Assembly (NCBI GenBank): GCA_023301395.1
Contig: JALZUY010000048.1
Location: 1 to 11,864, forward strand
DNA: 11,864 nucleotides
Direction: 5' to 3'
Source of the DNA: Nonlabens sp.
Lineage (GTDB): Bacteria; Bacteroidota; Bacteroidia; Flavobacteriales; Flavobacteriaceae
In this document: positions 1 through 6,576 of the stretch, one piece after another
Layout: every line of letters starts with the position of its first letter
Numbering within the stretch: the stretch's first letter is position 1
Notes under the pieces: model-generated
What the model saw: the letters and a program-made list of their open reading frames with translations, nothing else
Database searches by the model: none
What the model was told of the DNA's origin: nothing
Made by a program: the position numbers and the translations under genes

Positions 1-779
1 ATTTTATCGCCGTAACCATCTTTTTCTAACTTAGGACCTAGATGGTGCTGGACAAAGTCTGTCATCTCTTGTGGCGAGTAATGCATGCTTTCCCAATTAT
101 TCCCATTACCGTGAGGTTCATTTTCTACGGTAAAGCCCCATATAGGAATACCTTCGGCCTCATAAGCTGTTGTATATTTTGAAAAAAACAATGCCCAAGT
201 GTCATAGTACTTAGGTAATAATTTCCCACCTACCCATTGGTTATTATCTTTCATCCATGGCGCCGCTGTCCATGGCGAGGCAAATATTTTAAATCCATCA
301 TCAGACACTGCCATTGCGTCCTTAATCATAGGAATTAAATCATCTTGATCTTCTTCAATGGTGAAGTGTTCTAGCTCCACATCATCTACTACTGGAGAAT
401 AAGAATATTGTGATAAAGAAAAATCACAACTGTTCATATGCGTGCGTGTTAGAGAATAGTTTGCACCTTCTTTTGAGAAGTATGCCTCTAGAATAGTATC
501 GCGATTCTTTTTACTCAATCGATTTAGTAAATAAGCAGAGCTTTCTGTAAATGCGCCACCGAAACCAGTGATTTTCTGGAATGTAATGCTATCGTTTATA
601 GTAATAACCGTAGTGCTGTCTTTTACCTGAAAAGGCATTACACGAGTTAAATTATTTCCTGCTGCAGATGTCTCATAGACCTCAACCTCAAGTGTTTTTT
701 GTTCTTCTTTACAACTCATAGTTGCGGTTATTATAACGACTAGTAGTAAACAGGACTGTATGCTTTTCCATCTATTCAT
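1..779 (-). CDS. GH30 family beta-1,6-glucanase lipoprotein, N-terminal half (cut by window edge)
   Basis: This gene begins at 779 and runs off the left edge after 259 codons, about half of a usual GH30 catalytic domain. The signal peptide (residues 1-22) ends at Cys23 followed by KEEQ, which indicates a lipoprotein; the acidic residues suit a Bacteroidota surface-export signal. GH30 landmarks are GFGGAFTES (72-80), SPWTAAPWMK (168-177) and WGFTVENEP (214-222), where Glu221 is the expected acid/base. The nucleophile lies beyond the window. Known flavobacterial GH30 enzymes of laminarin loci remove beta-1,6-linked glucose branches, and the GH16/GH17 neighbours make the same role likely here (inference). 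The start ATG lies inside the last codons of the GH17 gene (8-base overlap), suggesting translational coupling. AAAGGA sits only one base before the ATG, too close for a normal ribosome site; the start was chosen for its signal peptide. A glucosylceramidase-like role is less likely. Confidence 0.92.
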   Translation of the reverse strand, partial: MNRWKSIQSCLLLVVIITATMSCKEEQKTLEVEVYETSAAGNNLTRVMPFQVKDSTTVITINDSITFQKITGFGGAFTESSAYLLNRLSKKNRDTILEAYFSKEGANYSLTRTHMNSCDFSLSQYSYSPVVDDVELEHFTIEEDQDDLIPMIKDAMAVSDDGFKIFASPWTAAPWMKDNNQWVGGKLLPKYYDTWALFFSKYTTAYEAEGIPIWGFTVENEPHGNGNNWESMHYSPQEMTDFVQHHLGPKLEKDGYGDK

Positions 780-2064
780 ATCCTTTAAAGTTTGATTTAA
801 CAGGTGGTAATTTTACGGCTTTAAGTAGCTGTTCTTTATTACCATCATAGGTTTTAGAAATAGGTTTCCCATTTCTTGTCAAGCCTTCAAAAGCATTATC
901 ATCTACTAAATTCCATAGACCATATTTTGCTTTTCCATTTATAGTAAAAAGCCCAAAATGATTCTCTGATCCTTGTGGATTTGAAGCATCTTTCCATTGC
1001 TCATCAAAAGCCTCAAAATAAAAACAAGAGATGTTATTCTTTCTAGTCCATTCTCTCATTAACTTGTAATAACGACCAGATTTATACTCATCTGTAGCTT
1101 GTGAGCCATTGTTACCGTATAAACCACTAGAATAAGTTGCCCAACCTGTTTCTCCTATGTGAATAGGTTTATCAACGCCTATTGATTTCATATACTCATA
1201 AACACGATTGTATTGATCCATCGCATAACTCACAGAGCGCTCTATGGATTTCTCTACTTTTTGTTCTTTAGTTAACTCTTTTTCTTCAGGAGAATTCCCC
1301 CAAAAAACTGGATTGTAATGTGTATCATGCATAGGATACGTATGCATGGAGATATAGTCTACTGCTTTGATTAGCTTATTAAGTTCTGGTGTGTGGTAAA
1401 TATCTTCACCGCCGCCCCATGAAGCAAAGTTGTCTGAACTGGTAATCCACAAATCTTTAGATAAAGCTCCTTCTTTCTTTAGTCCTTGAAGATGATTCAC
1501 CCATTTGAGGATGACGGCTGGTTGCACATAATATGTCGCTGCCCATTTTACCATGGCCTCATTTCCTACAGCTATGACTTTAATGATATCTGGATATCTC
1601 TGAGCTAGAAAAATTGCGCGATCCATTTCGGCAGCATTTTTTTCACTTTCTATGCTATGGTTTGGCTCCATACCAGTCCAGGCATTTTTACAATCTATCC
1701 ATGCGCCTAGCATCACGTACATTTCAAAGCCTGGCTCTTCTTTCTTAAGCTCATCTATTGCCTTTACAACATTAGTCGCCATAGGCAATTGCATATTATA
1801 AGTACGTAAAACCTTTACGTTCATTGCAGCAAGAATCTTCATGTCATCTTTGATTTGACTCATTGATGGTTGTTGATCTCTAGAAGTACCACGATAACCA
1901 CCATAAGAAATGGCGAGGTAATCGGGATTTGATAAGATATCTCTTGCTGTCATTGATTTAGCTTCGGTTACTGTTAATACAGGCTGTTTTGTTTCTTTCC
2001 CATCTTTACATGCTGTTACTAGTAGCAACAGCATGATTACAAAAGATGTTGTTTGAAATTTCAT
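772..2064 (-). CDS. GH17 family beta-1,3-glucanase lipoprotein
   Basis: The 430-residue product has a lipoprotein signal peptide with lipobox LVTAC (Cys19) followed by KDGKE. The rest is one TIM-barrel domain (about 45-400). GH17 hallmarks are visible: a first strand AISYGGYRG (51-59), VKVLRTYN (83-90), the acid/base motif AVGNEAM with Glu169, and the nucleophile motif HIGETGW with Glu305. SMHTYP (239-244) and FYFEAFDEQWK (348-358) also fit the family. GH17 enzymes cleave beta-1,3-glucan, and flavobacterial laminarin-locus members act on debranched chains, so it should work with the GH30 encoded next to it. It probably sits on the outer membrane, facing either outside or the periplasm. The segment at about 246-275 is a charged, family-atypical insert. 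Some GH17 proteins are beta-1,3-glucosyltransferases, and the sequence alone does not rule this out. The gene is separated from the phosphorylase gene by a 73-base hairpin-rich spacer and overlaps the GH30 gene. Confidence 0.9.
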   Translation of the reverse strand: MKFQTTSFVIMLLLLVTACKDGKETKQPVLTVTEAKSMTARDILSNPDYLAISYGGYRGTSRDQQPSMSQIKDDMKILAAMNVKVLRTYNMQLPMATNVVKAIDELKKEEPGFEMYVMLGAWIDCKNAWTGMEPNHSIESEKNAAEMDRAIFLAQRYPDIIKVIAVGNEAMVKWAATYYVQPAVILKWVNHLQGLKKEGALSKDLWITSSDNFASWGGGEDIYHTPELNKLIKAVDYISMHTYPMHDTHYNPVFWGNSPEEKELTKEQKVEKSIERSVSYAMDQYNRVYEYMKSIGVDKPIHIGETGWATYSSGLYGNNGSQATDEYKSGRYYKLMREWTRKNNISCFYFEAFDEQWKDASNPQGSENHFGLFTINGKAKYGLWNLVDDNAFEGLTRNGKPISKTYDGNKEQLLKAVKLPPVKSNFKGYE

Positions 2065-2137
2065 AGCTCGTTTTAAAATTTAATATTGTTGTGTGTTACG
2101 CTTCCGCGAAAGCGAGACCGACAACAATCTAAATTGT
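2065..2137 (-). promoter_or_regulatory. Intergenic long imperfect hairpin between phosphorylase and GH17 genes
   Basis: Nearly all of this 73-base spacer folds on itself. AATTTA (2077-2082) pairs with TAAATT (2130-2135), ATTGTTG (2085-2091) with CAACAAT (2122-2128), and the core CGCTTCC (2099-2105) with GAAAGCG (2108-2114); a 7-by-7 internal loop lies between middle and inner stems. No T run follows in the direction of transcription, so it is not a standard intrinsic terminator. It could set the transcript ratio between the two genes as an RNA processing, stabilising or partial-termination site (inference). TAAATTTT, read on the minus strand at 2082-2075, resembles the Bacteroidota -7 box TAnnTTTG, but I see no TTTG box about 19 bases upstream. 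Confidence 0.55.
2099..2114. repeat. Palindromic core CGCTTYCGCGAAAGCG, copy 1
   Basis: This 16-base palindrome has a single imperfect pair (C2104/A2109). The same core occurs at 5667-5682 in the other large spacer, on the far side of the phosphorylase gene. I see no third copy in the window. It looks like a short intergenic palindromic repeat of the REP kind, but that needs a genome-wide count. Confidence 0.6.
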
Positions 2138-5100
2138 TTATTTATTAATTTGCACTTCTATATATTTCACAGAATTGGTACGTTGAAATAACTGATCACT
2201 AACCGCTTTATCCAGTCTTAATTGATCAAAAGCTATCATTTTACCATCTGTAAAAGTGACTAGTACGGTTTCTTGATCACTCTGTGTATAAACAACAGGC
2301 ACTTGACAGTAAGTAAATGCTAATGAACCAGCTTTAACAGACATAGACTGCTTGTTTTGATTCACATCTATATAGTTAAAGTCTTTTGTTTTTTTCAAGA
2401 ACTCCTGCTCGCGCAATAGACTAGGCTTAAAAGAAAGCATACCGTTAGTTACCACAAGACCCAGCTCGCCAAAACGACTCAAAATATCTTCCTTCACCTG
2501 TCCCGTCATTCCTGGTTGTTGTGCTCCTTTTGTGCCTGGCGTATGGGAATATGGATCTGTAGGAACAGCACCGTATAATTCTGGTGATTTGTGCGCTCCT
2601 ATACCTGCCTGAATCTCAAAGTAATGATCAAACATTCTTCCTATTACCTCATCACTCGCACCTTCATTTACTGCTTTTAAACAACATTCTTGTACCGCTA
2701 GTAATAGCTTAGAAACCATGTGCCAGTATATAGAACCTAATCCTTCATAACCAAAGAATGTTCCCGATCTACCTGTAAAGGCTTTATGATTAAAAACTGC
2801 TTCAAAGGTTTTTTCAAGTTGTTTTTGTTCTTTAGTAATTAAAGCTTCGTAAGTTACTTGAGACAAATTTTTCAAGGCTTTTTTAAGGCTGCTTACATTA
2901 TTAAAGTTGGCATTAAAGTGATAATCTCCAGTGTTATCTTGAACGACTATTTGTGTATTACCATCTTTAAGTAACTGCTGTAATAATTGAGATTTTGCAA
3001 TCAGTTCTTGAGGAATGATATTCTTGTCTTCAAAACCTGGTAAATCTTTATTAGGGTACAATATATAACTGTACTGATCTTCTCTGAATAATGCGCTAGA
3101 TTTTAATCCATCCATTACCTCTAGAGCTTGCTCAGAGGACAAATAACCAGAGCTTAAAGCTGCCACCTGGCCTTCTAACATTTCTGATAAATAAGAAACA
3201 CTCACGTCTCGATTATCTTCTAAAGTCATTAGGTTATAGGCATGGTACATACCATCTGCACGTTTATTTGCATCTATACTGTGATCTAAGTACTTTAAAG
3301 TAGTTTCTATAAATTCTAGTAAGCTAGTTTTTGAAATAGCTTGTTTCTTACCTGAGAAGTTCTCGCTGTAAATTCCAGCTCTATAATCACTTGCTGGTTG
3401 TGATACACCATCTAGAATTGCTCTACGTTGTGTATCATTCATAGATCCTTCAAGTAATCCTTGATGATCTACTAGAGTCTTGCTCACTCCTATAAAAAAT
3501 GTTTCTAATTCTTCAGAAACTGCTGTCGTGTCAAAGTCTGCATTTTTAATAAAATCATTGAAGTAGTTTAAGAAACGTCTTAGATAATAAAGTGTTACCA
3601 TAGAAACTCCGTTACCTACTAATGCGTTATTTGCATCGTTCCATTCTGGACGTTGTGTGTTTAACCATATTCCAGCTTCAGGGATAAGGTTAGATACTTT
3701 TGCAAGAACGGTAGCTAGTAATTTTTCTACTAAATTTACTTTGTAAATATGACCTGATATATCTCTCAACAAGGCTCCATCTGCTCCTATTTGTTCTCTT
3801 CTTTCTTCAATTATTTCTTGTAAACGGTAATCAAAATCTATAGTATCCTTAGGATTCTCTAATATATCTGCATATTCCTTAATTTTATAAGGAACGTTTG
3901 CATAAACAAACAGATCTTCATTTAAGAAGCTATCTAATTTACCTGGATAATAATCGTTTATGAATTCTAAGAATTTAAGTAGGTAAATGATTTGGTGATC
4001 ACCCCAATAACCTATGTATGACCATGGATCATCTTCTTCTATTACTTCCCAATCAAAGCCACCTTTAGTTACTCGATAAGGATTATAACCGTCAAATGTG
4101 GTTGCGTTTAAGAACTTGTGAATCATTCCATCTATAAACTCTGGATAAGAATGTGCTAGTGCTTCCCAATTCTGGAAAATATCTCGCCAGTTCCCTTCAT
4201 AATCCAGGATTTTTGATCCATCCACTTCACTACGTGTGTTAATGGAGAACTTATTCCATGGACGACTAGGATCTCCATGTCTTCTACTAAATTTTAATGG
4301 CAAGTATTCAATAACTAACCTCTTAAAATCTGAGTTATCACTTGAGTAAGCAATTTTAGTTAGTATATCTTGATTAAATTGAGATGGCAGGTTTTTAATT
4401 AAGTCTTTACAGGCTTTGTAAGTTGATGCGTTTGCTGCTTTTAAGTACGCTTCAAAATCTTCTTTTTCAATAACGTAGTTGTTATCAAAAATTCCACCAC
4501 GCATGATGTTGAACATGGTATTTGCAAAGTGACGGTTATTTAATAAGGTATCTTCAGTAAGTTGTAAGCCATCTGATGCTGCAATAAGTGAAATCAGTTT
4601 TTGAGAACCTAACTCAACATTTGCATTGATCTTATCAATAAGGTTGGGATCTGACTCGATTTGCTTAGAAATTTCGTTTATAGAAACGATATTCTGATTT
4701 ACGTCTGTAAGGAAATACCATTCCTTTGACTCATTTGATTTTACATCTATCTCTGAGATGGTAAAATAAGCGCCTTTTTCTGCCTTAACATCTGTTTCTG
4801 AGTCTACTTTAAAACCTCTTCTAAAGTTTTCTAACTGGCGACTCGATAATAAATACTTAGGATTATCTACTCCTATAGACCATACTATATTTGCTTTAAG
4901 CGCCTCACTAGGCTCTGCTTTATCCACAATTACGGCACTAAGTGCTATAATACCTATTCCTGTTTCTTGTTTAAGTTCTGTACGTTTATATGCGTCTACT
5001 AAGTTACTAGATGCTTTTTGTAAATCTTCTCCTACTGTTGCAGGAAGTACGTTTTGTAAACCGTCAAGAACCGTAACTTTTACAGAACCTACATTATGAT

Positions 5101-5599
5101 TAATGAATTCAGACTTCTTTACAAAACCATAGATATCGCTGGAATTCCAAGAATATCGATATGTAAGGTGCAAATCGTGATTAATCTCTTCAAAAATCAC
5201 TTTATTACCGTACACATTTTTATAAAGATTGCGAGTAATTTTATAAATACCAGAGTACCTATTTGAGAAAGGTTCCCATGTTAGATCACGATCTTCTAAA
5301 TGAACTTTAAAGATCGTTTTACTACCTGTAAGGTCATTAGATTCTGTAATCTTATCATCTGTATAATATGGGAAAAGTGCTGAGTCGCTATTCTTACGAC
5401 CTGCGCTTAGTCCACCATTACTAGAAATAAACATCCAGTGATTCGAATCACTTACTATGCTCATAAAGAATGAGCGCATTGCATCGTGATTGCTTATTTT
5501 ATAATATTTTTCGTTTTGAAAATCAACAAGCTCTCCTTTTACTTCATTGTTTTCAAAGGTTGCTTTTTGATCTCCTAGGTATAAATCGCTATTGGTCAT
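2138..5599 (-). CDS. GH149-type beta-1,3-oligoglucan phosphorylase
   Basis: This 1153-residue protein has no signal peptide or membrane segment and should be cytoplasmic. It resembles the GH94/GH149 inverting phosphorylases. An N-terminal beta-sandwich (about 1-320) begins with the substrate-loop motif SSNGGLSAGR (59-68), then a helical (alpha/alpha)6 barrel follows. Conserved stretches are RRHGDPSRPWNKFSI (439-453), YEGNWRDIFQNWEAL (467-481), QRPEWNDANNALVGNG (649-664), where Asp655 is the likely general acid, and QPGMTGQVK (1028-1036), probably phosphate-binding. The length is well above typical GH94 cellobiose phosphorylases (about 800) and fits GH149, whose known members phosphorolyse beta-1,3-gluco-oligosaccharides to glucose 1-phosphate. 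The placement between GH16 and GH17 laminarinase genes supports that substrate. The exact subfamily is recalled from motifs and size, not searched; GH94 or GH161 is the alternative. Spacers with related palindromes flank the gene on both sides, so it may be expressed at its own level. Confidence 0.85.
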   Translation of the reverse strand: MTNSDLYLGDQKATFENNEVKGELVDFQNEKYYKISNHDAMRSFFMSIVSDSNHWMFISSNGGLSAGRKNSDSALFPYYTDDKITESNDLTGSKTIFKVHLEDRDLTWEPFSNRYSGIYKITRNLYKNVYGNKVIFEEINHDLHLTYRYSWNSSDIYGFVKKSEFINHNVGSVKVTVLDGLQNVLPATVGEDLQKASSNLVDAYKRTELKQETGIGIIALSAVIVDKAEPSEALKANIVWSIGVDNPKYLLSSRQLENFRRGFKVDSETDVKAEKGAYFTISEIDVKSNESKEWYFLTDVNQNIVSINEISKQIESDPNLIDKINANVELGSQKLISLIAASDGLQLTEDTLLNNRHFANTMFNIMRGGIFDNNYVIEKEDFEAYLKAANASTYKACKDLIKNLPSQFNQDILTKIAYSSDNSDFKRLVIEYLPLKFSRRHGDPSRPWNKFSINTRSEVDGSKILDYEGNWRDIFQNWEALAHSYPEFIDGMIHKFLNATTFDGYNPYRVTKGGFDWEVIEEDDPWSYIGYWGDHQIIYLLKFLEFINDYYPGKLDSFLNEDLFVYANVPYKIKEYADILENPKDTIDFDYRLQEIIEERREQIGADGALLRDISGHIYKVNLVEKLLATVLAKVSNLIPEAGIWLNTQRPEWNDANNALVGNGVSMVTLYYLRRFLNYFNDFIKNADFDTTAVSEELETFFIGVSKTLVDHQGLLEGSMNDTQRRAILDGVSQPASDYRAGIYSENFSGKKQAISKTSLLEFIETTLKYLDHSIDANKRADGMYHAYNLMTLEDNRDVSVSYLSEMLEGQVAALSSGYLSSEQALEVMDGLKSSALFREDQYSYILYPNKDLPGFEDKNIIPQELIAKSQLLQQLLKDGNTQIVVQDNTGDYHFNANFNNVSSLKKALKNLSQVTYEALITKEQKQLEKTFEAVFNHKAFTGRSGTFFGYEGLGSIYWHMVSKLLLAVQECCLKAVNEGASDEVIGRMFDHYFEIQAGIGAHKSPELYGAVPTDPYSHTPGTKGAQQPGMTGQVKEDILSRFGELGLVVTNGMLSFKPSLLREQEFLKKTKDFNYIDVNQNKQSMSVKAGSLAFTYCQVPVVYTQSDQETVLVTFTDGKMIAFDQLRLDKAVSDQLFQRTNSVKYIEVQINK

Positions 5600-5626
5600 T
5601 TCTTTGGTTCGGTTATTCTTAACTGG

Positions 5627-5641
5627 AACAATTTAATTGTT
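5627..5641. repeat. Short inverted repeat AACAAT-TTA-ATTGTT
   Basis: Six-base perfect arms surround a three-base centre and overlap the candidate -7 box of the phosphorylase gene. In an AT-rich spacer a repeat of this size can arise by chance. ATTGTTG also forms an arm of the hairpin in the spacer before the GH17 gene, which makes it a little more notable. Confidence 0.4.
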
Positions 5642-5663
5642 GGAAAATGGGTAGCAAATGTTT

Positions 5664-5685
5664 TTACGCTTTCGCGAAAGCATAA
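5664..5685. repeat. Palindromic core repeat, copy 2 (TTACGCTTTCGCGAAAGCATAA)
   Basis: This 22-base palindrome has one imperfect pair (C5667/A5682), so ten of eleven pairs are perfect. Its core matches the element at 2099-2114 except for one base in each copy. The imperfect pair becomes a G-U pair in RNA made from the minus strand, as in the other copy. No T run follows it, so it is not a standard intrinsic terminator. Confidence 0.65.
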
Positions 5686-5719
5686 TATTTACAGATATTC
5701 TAATTAATTACTTTATTAT

Positions 5720-6574
5720 TTACTCGTATACACGTACATAATCTATATACATAGTTTGTGGAAATACGGTGGCTTGATTAGGTGACCCTACAAAAGAACC
5801 TCCTACAGCCATATTTATTAAAATATAAAACTCTCTATCATTAAAAACCCATTCTCCCGTTACATCAGCAGGTGTGACTTGATAAAAAAGAACATCATCA
5901 ACATAGTAATTGATATAATCAGGTCCCCATTCTATTCCAAAAACATGGAAGCTAGTATCAAAACGATCTGTAACTAAATCAAAAGATTTTGTAATTGCCT
6001 CACCTCCAGAATACCCAGGACCGTGAACAGCTGCATTAGTAATAGTAGGAAGTTGACCACGGTATTCCATGATATCTATTTCACCTCTTTCTGGCCATTG
6101 TACAGCTCCATTTTCATCATCTCCTAGCATCCAGAAAGCAGGCCATAAGCCTTGTCCCCAAGGTAACTTCATGCGAGCTTCAAATCGGCCAAATTTTTTC
6201 TGAAATTTTCCTTTTGTAAGTATACGTGCTGAAGTAAATCCTGAACCTTGAAAATTTTCTTGAAGTGCAGTAATTTTAAGCATACCATTCTCCACTACCA
6301 CGTTTTCTGTGCGGTCTGTGTAGTATTGTAGTTCATTATTTCCCCAACCAGGGATGCCTTGTGCACTACCATCACCTATATCAAATCCCCATAACAATGG
6401 ATCTGGAGCTCCATTAATATTAAATTCATCTTCTAATACAAGATTATTAAGTGTAGTTACTTCTTGTGTCTCATCAGGATTACAGCTATGTAAGGCAGTA
6501 AAACAAATGGTTAAAATCATTAATACTTTAAGAGATCTATTTTTCATTTTATTAAATTCTATTATCGTTCTCAT
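5720..6574 (-). CDS. GH16 family endo-beta-1,3-glucanase (laminarinase) lipoprotein
   Basis: The product is one GH16 jelly-roll domain (about 45-284) behind a lipoprotein signal peptide; Cys31 is followed by NPDETQE. The catalytic motif GEIDIMEY (164-171) gives nucleophile Glu165, Asp167 and acid/base Glu170 in the laminarinase spacing ExDxxE. GWGNNELQYYTD (76-87), WPAFWMLG (144-151) and VHGPGYSGG (183-191) are typical of bacterial laminarinases. No extra binding domain is present, unlike many marine homologues; binding may be left to the lipoprotein encoded upstream. It should cut internal beta-1,3 bonds of laminarin at the cell surface. Two starts are possible: the ATG at 6574, two bases after the previous stop, or the ATG at 6547 (residue 10), which gives a more usual signal peptide beginning MKNRSLKV. 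I favour the second for translation but give the longer frame. A licheninase role is less likely. Confidence 0.93.
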   Translation of the reverse strand: MRTIIEFNKMKNRSLKVLMILTICFTALHSCNPDETQEVTTLNNLVLEDEFNINGAPDPLLWGFDIGDGSAQGIPGWGNNELQYYTDRTENVVVENGMLKITALQENFQGSGFTSARILTKGKFQKKFGRFEARMKLPWGQGLWPAFWMLGDDENGAVQWPERGEIDIMEYRGQLPTITNAAVHGPGYSGGEAITKSFDLVTDRFDTSFHVFGIEWGPDYINYYVDDVLFYQVTPADVTGEWVFNDREFYILINMAVGGSFVGSPNQATVFPQTMYIDYVRVYE

Positions 6575-6576
6575 AT

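Larger units (their letters stand above)
5600..5719 (-). promoter_or_regulatory. 120-base spacer before the phosphorylase gene, with a candidate promoter
   Basis: On the minus strand TTTG (5658-5655) is followed after exactly 19 bases by TAAATTGT (5635-5628). This resembles the Bacteroidota -33/-7 pair TTTG and TAnnTTTG, although the -7 box matches at only 4 of 6 fixed positions. The near-palindrome AACAAT-TTA-ATTGTT (5627-5641) overlaps the -7 box and could be an operator. The palindromic core repeat lies just upstream at 5664-5685. A second promoter here would let the cytoplasmic phosphorylase and the distal GH17 and GH30 genes be made apart from the upstream secreted proteins. This is inference from a weak consensus. 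Confidence 0.35.

Noticed and set aside
780..786. Shine-Dalgarno site AAAGGA for the GH30 gene
   Set aside because: It ends one base before the ATG, too close for the usual spacing, and the other genes here show no such sites.
2099..2114. Intrinsic terminator at the palindromic core
   Set aside because: In the direction of transcription the stem is followed by TAACACACAACA, without the T run a standard terminator needs; the same holds for the copy at 5664-5685.
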